64,000 nt of DNA, from positions 71,589,001 through 71,653,000 of the forward strand of contig CM075349.1 in NCBI GenBank assembly GCA_037693485.1. Reading direction: 5' to 3'. This document shows, one piece after another, positions 45,119 to 57,374 of this stretch. A model generated the notes under the pieces. That model had not been told where the DNA came from and made no database searches. It saw nothing but the letters and a program-made list of their open reading frames with translations. The position numbers were made by a program, and so were the translations under genes. Numbering within the stretch: the first letter of the stretch is position 1; each line of letters begins with the position of its first letter. This stretch comes from Kitagawia praeruptora (lineage: Eukaryota; Streptophyta; Magnoliopsida; Apiales; Apiaceae).

Positions 45119-46619
45119 AATCAGCCAACCAATCCATTCCTAATATTACATCAAATTCTCCCATTTCGAAAGGTATCAAATTGGCATAGAAAAGGTAACC
45201 ACCTATCTCTATATTACACTGAGGACACACTTGATTAACGGAAACTCTATCTTGATTTTCCACCTCTATCACTAAAGCTTGTTCTAAAGGTCGAATTTCA
45301 CATTGCAATTTACTAACAAACTTGTTGGAAATAAAAGACTTGGTAGCTCCAGAATCAATTAATACTTTAGCCTCTATTGAGTTCACAGGGAGCATACCTG
45401 CGACAACATCCATTTCCTGAACGGCATCCTGCATTGTCATGTTGAAAGTTCTGGCTCTAGGTTGAGAGATCTGGGTCTGGGATGGAGGTCCAGCTATCCT
45501 CAGAGCATTTGCCGACGGGGGTCCGGCTATCCTCAAAACATTTGCTGTCTGAACTGGTTCCTTACAATCCTTAGCAAGATGACCAAATTTCCCACATTTG
45601 AAACAAGTCACTCCTATAGTCATGGGCTTTGTATCCGGACACTCATCAGCATAATGTCCCTTCTTGTTACACTTAAAACATGTGATACTTTGTCTACGAC
45701 AAACTCCCGAGTGCTTCTTCCCACAAGTTGTACATTCAGGTAAGGCTGGTCTGATTGCAAGTTGCTGATTTGTTTTCTGAAAACGTCTTACTTGACCACC
45801 ATTTCCATTCTTTGGCTTCTGAAAACCCTTGCTCTTATCAAATTGACCCTCATTCCTTGGCTTAAACTTGTTATTATTATTATTACCTCTTGGGTTCTGG
45901 CTTCCCTCAGTACTCTCTATCTTCCTTTTCTTTCCCGCCTTCTCCTTCTGATACAATTCGCTTTCACCTTCAACAATCATAGCCTTCTCCACCACCATTG
46001 CATAATTCTCTAACTGAAACACTGCCACCTTACTACGTATCCATGGCTTTAGACCCTGTTGAAACCTTTTAGCTTTCTTCGCCTCAGTATTGACATATTC
46101 AGGAACAAACCTTGCTAGCTCCCTGAATTTTGCCTCATATTCTGCCACACTCATATTCTCCTGCTTTAACCCTAGGAACTGAATCTCCAGCTGATCTTGC
46201 ATATACCTTGGAAGATACTTCTCGAGAAATAACTCTGTGAATCTCTGCCATGTAATCACTCCTTCACCGTCCAACAGCTTTGTTGACTCCCACCAATAGT
46301 TTGCTTCAGCTTTCAAGAAATAGATCGCATATTCCGTCTTCTGATCTTCTCCTACCCTTACCAAAGCAAAAGCTTTCTCCATCTCATTGAGCCATCCCCT
46401 AGCTTCTATTGGGTTAACAGTACCTTTAAACTCTGGAGGGTGCAGAGCTTGAAAAGCTTTAAATGTCACAACCGGTTGAGCGGGTCGTTGTTGAGCAAAT
46501 GCAGCTGTTTGTTGTTGAAGGAGTTGAAGGATTTGAGTCATAGTCGGGTCAGCTAGATTTTGATTTCCAGTGTTCTGGTTTTCGGGATTTGCAGTAGGTG
46601 TTCTTCTCTTCGGAGGCAT
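45063..46619 (-). CDS. Element J gag-protease
   Basis: The ORF has 518 codons, starting MPPKRRTPTANPENQ. The gag domain (FKGTVNPIEARGWL, YWWESTKLLDGEGV) aligns well with the gag of element A, so J is a chromovirus of the same broad group. Cysteine motifs: CTTCGKKHSGVC, CFKCNKKGHYADEC and CFKCGKFGHLAKDC. An 11-residue repeat (ANVLRIAGPPS/ANALRIAGPPS) follows. The protease motif is LIDSGATKSF. After GMDWLADYDAQIECH the frame is lost and a stop follows; the true continuation is in another frame. Confidence 0.88.
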   Translation of the reverse strand: MPPKRRTPTANPENQNTGNQNLADPTMTQILQLLQQQTAAFAQQRPAQPVVTFKAFQALHPPEFKGTVNPIEARGWLNEMEKAFALVRVGEDQKTEYAIYFLKAEANYWWESTKLLDGEGVITWQRFTELFLEKYLPRYMQDQLEIQFLGLKQENMSVAEYEAKFRELARFVPEYVNTEAKKAKRFQQGLKPWIRSKVAVFQLENYAMVVEKAMIVEGESELYQKEKAGKKRKIESTEGSQNPRGNNNNNKFKPRNEGQFDKSKGFQKPKNGNGGQVRRFQKTNQQLAIRPALPECTTCGKKHSGVCRRQSITCFKCNKKGHYADECPDTKPMTIGVTCFKCGKFGHLAKDCKEPVQTANVLRIAGPPSANALRIAGPPSQTQISQPRARTFNMTMQDAVQEMDVVAGMLPVNSIEAKVLIDSGATKSFISNKFVSKLQCEIRPLEQALVIEVENQDRVSVNQVCPQCNIEIGGYLFYANLIPFEMGEFDVILGMDWLADYDAQIECHKEAGKIKDGK

Positions 46620-47557
46620 GGTTCTGATAAAAAAACAAGGAACTAATTAAGCAACAGGCTATTAAATACAAAATAAAGTTTTCGAATCCTGGATTTGAGT
46701 TGTCTATGATCACAAGAATTATAACGGGGTAAAGAAACAGGGAAGCATAGGTATTATCTTGAACAAGTAATTCTAACAGAAGATATTTAGACAACTCAGA
46801 GATATAAAGAAAATGCGTAATTAATAAGAAAACAAGGGTCATGGTACCAACAAGGTTTATAATATACACAACAATGTCAGAGTTCAAAGTACACTGTTAA
46901 CAATCCAACTACAAAAAGTAGATGCCAAGAATACTCCTTATCATCCACCACCTGTGATAACGACATAGCACAAAAAGGAAAGTACTAAAGCGATAAAAGA
47001 ATATTCTAAACCTATCACCTACTATCCTAATGATAACCTACACCTATCGTTCCTACCCTATGTCTATAAGAGTTCAAATCCTATCCTACACCTATCCTAT
47101 ACCTAATCCTGGCTTGTTTCAGTGACCAAAACCTGACAGCTCTGATACCAACCTGTAACGCCCCGACTTCCCAAAACTAAAAATATACTTTTATAATAAA
47201 ATGTTCAATTGTTGTAATTAATTAGATAAAATAGATTATGATACGAGGAATTATTTTTTTTTTTAAAATTTCGGCATGAAATATTCGTAAAATGGACTAT
47301 CCACCGGTAATTTGAATCCAAATCAACTCATTCCAACACCAACAATTTCAACTACTAAAGAAATAATCCAAACACATGCTCAACCTGTCCTAACTGAGCA
47401 GGTGAACCATACCAAAATGCCCTCCCGATCAGAGCAAAGATCGGGGCATCACGATACCAACTAAAAACATAAACCTTGATAACAAAAGAATAAGAAATAA
47501 ATACAACCCCACTACTAACCCGGATCTCTAACAGGTAGCACTAGTACAGAACTGTCT

Positions 47558-47956
47558 TTTAGCGTCGCACTTTTAGCGTCGGTTATATAGAGAACCGTGG
47601 CCTATACATACTTTAGGCATCGGTTGGTAGCTTAACCGATGCTTAATGTCATTTGTGTTGGACTTTTTGCGTCGGTCATCACACAACCGACGCCTAAAAC
47701 TGATCCTTTAGCGTCGGTCTTTACTCAACCGATGCCTAAAACTGACAATGAGTGTCGGTCATAAATAACCGACGACTAATATTGAACCTTTAGTGTCGGT
47801 TTTATTCAACCGACACCTAAAACTGAACCTTTAGCGTCGGTCTTTACTCAACCGACGCCAAAACTGACCCTTTAGCGTCGGTTATAAACCACCGACGCCT
47901 AAAACAGATCATTTAGCGTCGGTCTTTACTCAACCGACGCCTAAACTGATCCTTTA
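47558..47956. repeat. CACTA-1 left subterminal repeat array
   Basis: Ten or so units of roughly 40-45 bases, each of the form TTTAGCGTCGGT ... ACCGACGCCTAAAA. The two halves of a unit are inverted copies, so each unit can fold into a hairpin. Such repeats are the transposase-binding sites of CACTA elements. Copies here are more diverged than on the right. Confidence 0.85.
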
Positions 47957-48552
47957 ATTTTTTTAAAAAAAACAAAAATATGTACAAATAATATTTAGTG
48001 TCGGGTCTAGAAACGCCGATGCTTAAAACTTTATTTAAAAAAAATATATCAACACACTAATTAACCTGCTGGGTTTCGTCAAAAAAAAAAAATTAACCTG
48101 CTGGGTCGATCTTCTGGATCATATATCATACACTCCATAACTTCAATTAACACTTTACACAACTAACTTGAGGGATTCCACCTCGTCGATTTCACACAAT
48201 CTCTCAATAAATTTAAGAGAAATTGAAGGGCTTAATCTCTCAATATACACGGGTTTGATTTCTCCCAACTCTCAATGGAGTTGTCCATTCCACTCTACTC
48301 CGTTGATACTATATCTCTCTCTTTGAAGGGCTTAATTAACTCATATTTTGATATACGGGCTCGATTAAGTCTGATATGCTGCTGGGTTTGTAGGGCTCGA
48401 TTTTTGTCAATCAATCGGGATTTGCTGTTGGGTTTCTAGATATTTGTAGGGCGATTGTGTGATTTGAAGTGTTACAACTCCGTCGATTTGGCTTGAGTGA
48501 TTTGTAGGGCTCGATTAATTCAGTCCCTCCTGTTAGTACTCTATCTCTCTCT

Positions 48553-48555
<3 letters not shown>

Positions 48556-48590
<35 letters not shown>
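48556..48590. repeat. TA microsatellite in CACTA-1
   Basis: About 17 TA dinucleotides in a row, preceded by a CT-rich stretch. Confidence 0.95.
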
Positions 48591-48593
<3 letters not shown>

Positions 48594-49477
48594 GATACTT
48601 TTTCCCAAATCTTCTATTTATATTGTTACATGTATCATTTATGTGTATTTAAGTGTTAAGTTGTATTAGGGTAGTTGGGTTTTTTTTGAACTTGCCCCCA
48701 ACCTGTTTGATGAAATGTAACCTTATCATTTATGAAATGCATGGGCTTAACAGAGTACAGGTAAATTTCTTTAGTAAGTTTAGTAATGTGATGAAGGGCT
48801 GAGTGCAGCAAGTCTTTATAACCAAAACTAGGAAATTCCCAAATTTTAAATACCCTACTACACATTGATTTCCCAAAATATCTCTGATGATAATTCAATG
48901 GTCATTGATGTCCTGTTGGCTTCCTTCCCCACATGAAATATTCAGGACTCAGGATTAACAAGTTGTTAATATCGATATCAGCATTTAAATTCCTCTAGTT
49001 GCAATATTATTAGGATGGTATAACTGTGTTTCTGCATTCCGGTTTTTTTATCACTGTGTTTCTGCATTCTGATTTTTTTTTATTATGGGTTTCCTTTGTT
49101 GCAGGTATAATCAGTCTGCAAGGTTGTTTCTATAGGTATAGTTGTACCATTCCTCACAAGGAGTCTGCAGTAAAATGCTGTGACGAGGTGGATTCAGTTA
49201 CATATGCTAATGTTTTAAATTCCAAATTCAATTGTAAATAATTGATTGTTTGATTTGCGGGGTATAATATAGACAAATTTGAGAGTGCAATTACGAACCT
49301 AACTACACGATATGGCGCAAGAGGTAGTATAAATTCCCTTACCTGGGCCAAGCTTACCTATATTTGGAGGCACCTAATTAATTTGTTCAAGACAATGCCA
49401 AGGTTTTAGGAATTTAGTCACAAATATTTCTTATTTTCATGTGTTCTATCTAATGGTGTATCCTTTTGCTAAATCAG

Positions 49478-49534
49478 GTGCTGGGAGATATGGGTATCTG
49501 TTGGAAGCACTGTGGTGGGTTGGCATGATAGCTA
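49478..49534 (+). pseudogene. Captured NIPA-type Mg transporter exon (first)
   Basis: A 57-base exon with AAATCAG acceptor and A/GTAAGT donor reads AGRYGYLLEALWWVGMIA. This resembles the GYSYLYEPLWWIGM stretch of plant NIPA proteins (DUF803), membrane proteins of the magnesium-transporter family. No stop lies in the frame and the splice phase matches the next exon. Upstream exons are not recognised; the region 49080-49250 may hold other captured sequence. Confidence 0.75.
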
Positions 49535-49617
49535 GTAAGTACATATTCTGTAAAGCTTCAAAATCTCTTCTGTAAGATAGTGGAGAGGTCAACTGAGCAC
49601 TTTATTTTTTTCCCTAG

Positions 49618-49708
49618 TGATTGTTGGAGAGTTTGCAAATTTTGTAGCCTACATCTATGCTCCTGTTGTTCTGGTGACACCACTTGGAGCGCTAAGTATA
49701 ATTGTTAG
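49618..49708 (+). pseudogene. Captured NIPA-type Mg transporter exon (second)
   Basis: A 91-base exon with a CCCTAG acceptor and AG/GTAATT donor. Together with the last base of the previous exon it reads MIVGEFANFVAYIYAP and VVLVTPLGALSIIV. This is the family's MxxGExANFxAYxxAP and LVTPLGALSIIxSA signature. The fragment ends there; no following exon is found before the right end array. It is a fragment, not a functional gene. Confidence 0.85.
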
Positions 49709-52235
49709 GTAATTCTTCTTTAGCAGCTTTACTCCCCTGTCCCGGAAGAAATAAAAAAAAAACTAAAGAAGAGAAAGGCTATTGTCATTTGAATCTCTCT
49801 ACCAGTAAAATATCTTGTTATTTTATGCACAGTGCTATTTTAGTTAAACATTTTAAAATATAATTTAAGTAATTTAAAAATTGTTTAACATTATATTAGT
49901 AAATTATATTTTACATGATTATATTTTAATATAATTTATATCTATAAACTTATTAATATGTTTAACTTAAAATATAAATCTTTAACCCATAAATTTATTA
50001 ATATTTCCAACTTAAAAAATAAATTTTATTTTTACTTATTCAAATTATAATTTGAACTAATGCATCGAGGTCAGCTTCACATCCAAGGTTAACATAAATC
50101 ACCTGAAGAGCACAAAATGTTAGTTATTTTTGTAATTTTGATGTGTCATCTGCAAATGATCTTGAGTGTCAAGCATGTGTGTGCATAATTATAGAGTTCG
50201 GAGACTTAATGATGGATCATCGCTGCCAATTTTAGGGATATTTGAGTCGTTGTCTCTGCTTAATGGCAAAACCACACATTTATTGTCTCAGCCTGATTGT
50301 GTCTTGATTCTCTTGCAATATTTTGGTTAGAGATTTAATAATTTCTAATATAAGGTTCATTTTATAGGGCTATATCTCAAATGGTATTACTTTTGGTATG
50401 TTGGAAACGTTAATGGGCTCACTCTAATATATTTGAGATGTATTTCAGCAATGAAAGAAACACTGCATGCACACACTTTTATTTAACTGGATCAGAAAGC
50501 TACAGCTTATATATTTGATACACACGCTAGTATATATTGATAGTAATAATGAGCTACAGCTTTTTTCACTCTTGACACATACACAAGGCTGCTGCCTTTT
50601 TTACTCTCTCGACAAAGAGCTTCAGCTCTGTTTTTTTTTCCTCAGGTATTCTGTTTCACTCTGTTGTGTTTTGTAAATGAACTAGCTGCAAGCCTTATTT
50701 ATAGGTTCCAAATAAAACTCTTACATCAGTACTTACTTACGCATAGTAACATTTATTACTACATAGACTTTTACCAGCCTATTATTTTGACCTTGGAGAA
50801 TGCTGCTACGTTGTCCTCTTTCACCTTCTTATCTGTTGCTGCAGCAGCAAGCTTCAACACAGCCTACCTTGTTTCATGAATTTCATTTAAGACAATCCAG
50901 CTTCTTGTTTACTGCTTCCATTCTTTTCAATGCATACAGGTTGCAGCCTACCATAATTTCTGGAGAACATTAGATGACCAGTTGCTGCTACTTTGATTAT
51001 CTAGTCAGAAACTTTGACACTCTTTCTAGTTTCAAATCTTATATCCGTATGTACTCTTCAACTTCCCATGCACAGCTGCCATTTAACTTTTCGTTTATTC
51101 TGTTTATCAAACTAAGTTTTAATAACTATGACCACAACCGAGTGAATATACACCAGCTTCTTTATTTGACCTTGCTGACAGCTAGTAATAAGTAGAGTTT
51201 GAAATTCTAACAAGGTATTGGTTTTTTGATAAACTATACTACTTGGTCATATATAGTGTAATCCTGGTATAATGCCGTAGCCCAGTCAGGTGGATCTCAA
51301 AAAGTACTTTAATCAGTCTGATACTAGGATAATATTATAATGGAAGATTTGGGAGTTACTCCAGTAAAATCTTCTTTACTCTGTATCATATTATAATATA
51401 ATCAGTTCTGTCCTCCAGCCCTTAATATATTTAATTACTCCATGTCGTAAGAAATATTTTGAATTTTACAAAAAAATTATGACCTTATATATGGGTTGTC
51501 TTACTGTGTTGTCAACAACGTTTAAAAAAACTGCCCATGTCCCTGACTATTTGTTAATTTTTTCTTAGTAAATTATGCTTGACAGGGTCTGATTTTATAC
51601 TTTAGCTTTACCACTGGTAGAATACTTTTTAGGTATATTATTAATGGTTATTAGACCTTCTGGTATGTCGTAACAGTGCTATACTTTGTGAAAAAATGTA
51701 AATTACAAATTGTCTGACAATGAATGCAAACTTATTTACTTCACTTCTATTGGATTGTAGATTGCAGAAAGAAGGAAATTGGTTTCATCTATAAATAATG
51801 CAGTGAATGATGCCGAATTTTTAAATAGGGAGATGGATCTTTCCGAAGTTTAGAGAGTTCTAAAGGTCATGGTTCTAATACTTATGAAGAAAGTTATGTT
51901 CCAGATTTTCTATCTGGTAGTAATAATGTATGAGTGGATGAGGTGCGTGCAGGAAGATCAACCCTTGACTATTAATGAATTCTGATGAAGATGCAAAACA
52001 AAATGTGAAGATCACCTCCTTTAGCTGGGGCTAATATGAATATACGAGGAATGTTATATTGGTTGGTGCAAAATTTTTAATTGTACATGTACTTATTTTG
52101 TGTAAATTAACATATTGTCGAGTTATGTAATATATATTATATTAATCATTGGTTTGTATAAATCTTGTATTGTTTTTGTTGGTTTGGATGAATGTTTATT
52201 GGAATTGCAATTATTATTTTTTTTTTAAAATTGAC
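49709..52235. other. CACTA-1 interior, no gene recognised
   Basis: AT-rich, with several short ORFs (50467-50676, 50664-50879, 50974-51195) that show no domain I recognise. 51760-52010 has less biased composition and may be further captured exon material or a transposase remnant. I cannot assign it. Confidence 0.4.
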
Positions 52236-52447
52236 TTTTAGCGTCGGTTGTTTGAATGACCGACGCCTTTAACACGACTTTAAGCGTCGGTTGTTTGAAT
52301 GACCGACGCCTTTAACATGACTTTTAGCGTCGGTTATTTAAATGACCGACGCCTAAAACAGACTTTTAGCGTCGGTTGTTTAGATGACCGACGCCTAAAA
52401 CAGACTTTTAGCGTCGGTTATTTAAATGACCGACGCCTATAACAGAC
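52236..52447. repeat. CACTA-1 right subterminal repeat array
   Basis: Five tandem 42-43 bp units, TTTTAGCGTCGGTT then a TTTAAAT- or TTTGAAT-like loop, then GACCGACGCC and TAACAGAC. They differ at only a few bases each. A sixth partial unit leads to the terminal repeat. GCGTCGGT and ACCGACGC form a perfect inverted pair within each unit. Confidence 0.9.
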
Positions 52448-54025
52448 TTTTAGCGTCACCATTTTAACCGACGCTATAGGTCTATATCTATAGTGTCGCC
52501 TTCATACACTACACCCAATAACCGACGCCTAATGCTTATTTTGACTGACACTAAAAGCCTATTCTGTACTAGTGTAGTGGTATGAAACAAGCAACTACTA
52601 ACTAAGTTATTACATTACAACACTAAATCCTTAATTTAAAAGATACATACACTTCCCAAATATAAATACAACCAACTAGAACTATTACACAAATTTATAC
52701 TGATACTCAAAAGTCCAACCTTCTAGCAGAGTGCAACTAGGCTGCCTAAGGTCCACGACAAGTTCTCCTCGGATATATCTTCTAACTTGTATTCTTCTCT
52801 TCTTTAACTGAAAAAGGGTTAGAAACAATAGCAAGGAGTGAGCCAAATGCTCAGCAAGCTAGTGATAAAAAAAGAAATAAAGAATCCACAACTGTATACT
52901 GATTACAACAATATAAAGGTGCCAAAGAATACTCAGGATGCTCTGATTTTAATTCACAAACTCAAGGTAGGTATGTCTGGCAGTAGAGTCTTCTATTCAT
53001 GACATTTCAAAATCATCCTTTGAAAGTTTCTAAAGAGCTTTCCATATAAGACAGAAAATCATCAATTCTCTTTTTAAATAAGCTTTCATTTTTAAAACAT
53101 TTGAATTTTGATTGGAGGTTTTTCACGACAACGGACAATATGGGTGATCAGCCACGTAAAGTCCCCATACCGGACACGAAGTCCATCTGGACCTTGAAAT
53201 TGGGTTCCCAATTAGGCAACACATTGGCCTTTTAAATGTTGGGCTGGACACTCCCCCAGCCTCTAAAAATGCTGGACCGGCGTCACCCGGCCTCCTACGC
53301 TCTCCAATCTGAAGGAATCCGTAGAAAACATTTTTGACGGAATCCCTCACCATAAAACCTTTGAAATCATTTAAAACATTTCACTTTTCGATCCTTAAAC
53401 TCACTGATAACAGATCAGCCCAGTTTAAGGAATTTTAAAACATTTTTAAATAAATAAGCCATTTTAATTTGTATTTATAAAAGATTAGGAGTCAAGGAAG
53501 TATTTAGGAGTAATTTCATAAGGTTTTCGAGGTAGGAATTCAAGTGTGGTTAAAAGGGTATTTAAGAATATGGTTTTGTCAAACACATAGCAATAATAAT
53601 AATAAGAGGTGATGTGCAGGGAATATTTAATTAACTCGGGTAGGTTCAGAAAAACAGGATTAAATCAAATAAAAGGGTCACGAGCTAATGATGAATTAAG
53701 TAAATGTTAAGGTTTTAGAATTAAGGTTCCAGGGAATTATAAGCATGATTTTATTTGGGTAATTTAGGAATTAAGTGAAAAGAAAAGGTTTATGATAGAG
53801 CAAAGCATGAATTATAAATTAAGGTTTATAAAGGAACAAGAACTAGTGCAACAGTTGAGTGCACAGGTTTACGCAATTATTCAAGGCATCAATTGATAAG
53901 GTACTAGGGTTTAAACAACAATTCATAAGGATATCCAACATGTTACAAGTGTTAAGGAACAATTTGTAAGGAATAATCAACAAGGTACAAAAGATTTAAC
54001 AATAATTTAAAAGGGGTCACACTAA

Positions 54026-54413
54026 GAGCCTGTTTGGCAAACTAAACTTAAAGCCAAAAGCTCCTTTAAGGAGTTTTTGGTGTGTTTGTGTAACGTGGCT
54101 TTAAGCCGGCTTTAAGTTAAAAAATTGCTTTAAGTCAGAAGTTACATTTAGGTACTTTTGACTTATGACTTATGACTTATGGAGTTTTTTTTTTTTTTCA
54201 CAATTCTTGTAAAACTTAAATATCATGAATTTTAAATTTTTTTAAGTCAAATATCACTTTAAGTCAAAATTATTAAATTCCCATTTAACTTTAAGTAAAA
54301 TTACCCAAACACATTCATTCAACTTAAAGTAAACAACTTTACTTTCTCCTTTAAGTTAAAAACACCTCCATTAAGTCAAAAGTAACTTATTTTAAGCAAT
54401 CCCAAACACCCTC
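54026..54413. mobile_element. 388-bp MITE (Tourist-like) in the LTR of J
   Basis: The terminal inverted repeats GAGCCTGTTTGG and CCAAACACCCTC (10 of 12 matching) are flanked by TAA (54023-54025 and 54414-54416), which fits the PIF/Harbinger class. The interior is built of TTTAAGTCA/TGACTTA-type words that pair across the element. It has no coding capacity. Confidence 0.7.
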
Positions 54414-56553
54414 TAAGTTATAAAAGTTTAAGCGGATATTCATAAGAAGTTGAAGGAATCTGAACATCAATATAAGGTTTGAGTCACTTGCCTTAACCAA
54501 GCACTTTCAGTCTAGTCACTTAGCTCAAAAACCCTCAGCCTTTGCCTTTCCTTTATTCCTTGGGTCTAAGTCCTTCGAATCTACACAAATAAAAACACTA
54601 TTTCATAATTCTATTAAATAATCGACGTTCATCTTTGAACGTCTAACCTTAATCTACCCTTGCGATAATCCCTAAATTTATTCATTTTAATCATGTAATA
54701 TTAAGCACATACCACTAACATAAACATATAATTATAACTAATAAGTATTTAGCAGGTAATCACATAAATAAAATATAATTCAAATACCGATCCCAATGAA
54801 AGTACATACTTATATATATACATATGCTCGAGAAAATAAAATTAAGATTTTTAGAAAATTTTGACGGCATCCCCTTTATACGGGTGACTGCCAGTCGGAA
54901 CATAACCGACTCAAATAGACTCAAACAGCCAATTAAGGCAACAATGGTTCAATACCACCACAATATTCCATTCTAAACCAATTACTAACTTAACTTTAAA
55001 ATACGACTTATTTTATACTGTCCACATACAATCAAATATCTACTATTAAACATAAAACCTTATATTCGATCTATATTCCATAATTAACATCTATCAAAAC
55101 ATTTATAATTCTAAGTACAACACTTAACTCATTCTTTTACTAATTACCATACTATTATCATCCAAACAAACTATTCTATATTAGTCACATATATAGCACC
55201 ACTATGTGTTTTAAGGACCCGTTATCGACTAAACATGTCAATATACATATTACCTAAAAATAAAATCAATTACTATGCACTATACTACAATTATCTTAAT
55301 AATTTTTCTTTTTCCCGAAGTCAACATGAATAGCTCAACTTTGACCGACAATAACTCATTCGTTTTAAATCCGATTTACATGATTCAAGAGCCTATTCCA
55401 TCTATTTTTTCGCAAGGAATCCAAATATGAAATCAGTTTTAAGATCAGGTTTAAAACGGGCACTGAACGAATTGTAAAACAGTAGCAATTTGACTTCAAT
55501 AACACTAACTAAAACTCAATTATTAAAATCTCTATCAACAAAAACATAGACTAACCTCTAGAACTATTTATTCATATCTCAATATCTATAATACATACAC
55601 ACACACCGCTGTCTACACACAACACACAATCAACACATACATACGGATAGTATATATATATACACACGCACACTACACAAACATGACTTATAAACACACA
55701 CAAAGAAATAATCACCCACGCACAGCTTTTGTGCACACACATAACAATTAAAATCTGTAGGAGATGGGTAGAGGAGAGGATGGAATACCCCACGAATTTC
55801 TAAGAACAAGTAAGAAATCAGCTTGTACGAGAGCAAGAGATTAACCGAGAGAAAAACACCGCTTGAGAGAGATGGAGAGGGAGAGATTAATCGGGAGAGG
55901 GAGAGAACTAGAGAGTTCGAGAGAGAGTGATGTTTAATTTGGGGAAAAAAACTGATTTAGGGATTAAAAACTAAAAGGAAAGAATTAATATTGTTTAGGA
56001 ATTTTATAAGCATTTTCTAATTATCAATTTAAAATTCCATCTCGTAAAATAGTAATTAAATAAGTAGCTGCTTGAAAAATCAAATTTTTATTTTTAAAAT
56101 GTAGAGAATGAAATTATCTGCCTCTCCATATTTTTAAAATATTTTTAGGATCGAAAACAAATTAAATTCAGATTTTGCAAGAATAAATCAATAAAACAAA
56201 AATTAATTCATAAAATCATTTTAAAATCCTTAAAAATCAAAATAAATTCCATTTAATATTTTTAAAACTCAAATAAAATAATAAAGTAAATAATGCAAAA
56301 GATTTCAGGATTTATACTAATCCCAATGATTTCATAAAATTCCCAAAAGATAATTAACTCATGATTTAAATAGAATTTATTCACCAAAATTACAATTAAA
56401 ATACATAGACTTACACGACACATATAATCATCAAATAAACCCACGAATATAATATCCCACATAATTCACCTTCTCAACTAATATTCACATCATTTGATTC
56501 ACATTTAATATTAAATAAATAATTATAAATATAGAATTTTCTAAGGCATTATA

Positions 56554-57374
56554 TATGCACACAACTATACACACACTTATATACACGCGTATACACATAT
56601 ATACACACGAATTACACACACATAACCACACTCTTCATCAACAATTTGAACCCCTAATTGAAATCCCCAATTCAATTTCTTCTCCAATCCCTAATTTCTT
56701 CCCATTTTTCTCTCTTCTCTTATACTGCTTGCCTGCTGCGTCTGTTTTTGCAACTAATGGGCTTAGGCCCAATACTAATATATCACTACTACACTTCATT
56801 CTGGGCCCAAATATAACACTACTTATAAATCTATAAATCATACTTAAATAAAATATTTGGAAATTTAAGCTTTTCATTTTTAAAATAAAGAATATAAAAT
56901 TATGAGCACCCACATATTTTTAAAATATTTTTCGGATAAAAAATGAATTAAATATGAATTTTCAAAGTTTTGATCCTTTAAAATACAATAAAACTCTTAA
57001 AATCATTTTAAAATACTAAACACTCAAATTAATCCACCCAACAATTTTAAAAACTCAATAAATAAATAAAGATAATTTTACAAAAGATTTCATGATTTTT
57101 AAGCCCTCCGATAATTAAATAAAGATTTTTAAAGATCAATAATACTTGATTTAAATATTTTTAAATCACTAAAAATAAAAAAATACCAATAAAATACTGG
57201 GGCACACATTGGCACACATAACTCAATATATACTCATATAAACTCAATACTAAATATCGTTGAATTCCACAACGATATTCTCAAATCCAATTCCATACTT
57301 TGAATACTAATTAACATAATTAAATAATAATAATAAAACAATAAAAAAATCCTAAAATAATCTGGTATTTTACA
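56554..57374 (-). repeat. LTR H, right copy, truncated by insertion of J
   Basis: It starts TATGCACACA and ends TGGTATTTTACA. It is the outermost LTR of the H array and begins at an intact LTR terminus where it meets D's gag tail (57375). J is inserted at the point corresponding to about 43550 of the central copy (ATATC/TATGCACAC). Confidence 0.8.

Larger units (their letters stand above)
44607..47153 (-). mobile_element. Gypsy chromovirus J, internal region, 3' half deleted
   Basis: On the minus strand, the primer-binding site GCTCTGATACCA (47139-47150) lies beside the LTR at 47154. It is followed by gag, protease and the first part of RT, cut off at YRELNKLTIKNRY. The remaining RT, RNase H and integrase are missing. 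Sequence 46620-47138 is an untranslated leader with no supported ORF. Confidence 0.88.
47539..52574. mobile_element. CACTA-1, non-autonomous CACTA transposon with captured NIPA exons
   Basis: The left end is CACTAGTACAGAACTG and the right end on the minus strand is CACTAGTACAGAATAGG, with the 3-bp duplication TAG (47536-47538 and 52575-52577). Both ends carry arrays of subterminal repeats with the core GCGTCGGT. I find no transposase similar to TNPD/TNP2. The interior (48000-52200) holds two exons resembling a NIPA magnesium transporter, a TA microsatellite and otherwise unassigned AT-rich sequence. Confidence 0.9.
47154..56553 (-). repeat. Element J 5' LTR, split by CACTA-1 and a MITE
   Basis: On the plus strand it runs from TGTAACGCCCCGACTTCCC to CTAAGGCATTATA. 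After removing CACTA-1 (47539-52574) about 4.36 kb remains, or about 3.97 kb without the MITE as well. Ends and a 120-bp block near 53120-53250 match solo LTR F. Its 5' terminus on the minus strand reads TATAATGCC, again TA rather than TG. No gene is seen; the long non-coding stretches 52575-54025 and 54414-56553 are LTR sequence, the latter with CA-rich microsatellite near 55590-55740. Confidence 0.8.

Noticed and set aside
49026..49351. ORFs on both strands upstream of the NIPA exons
   Set aside because: No recognisable family. May be captured exon material, but the evidence is too thin to call a gene.
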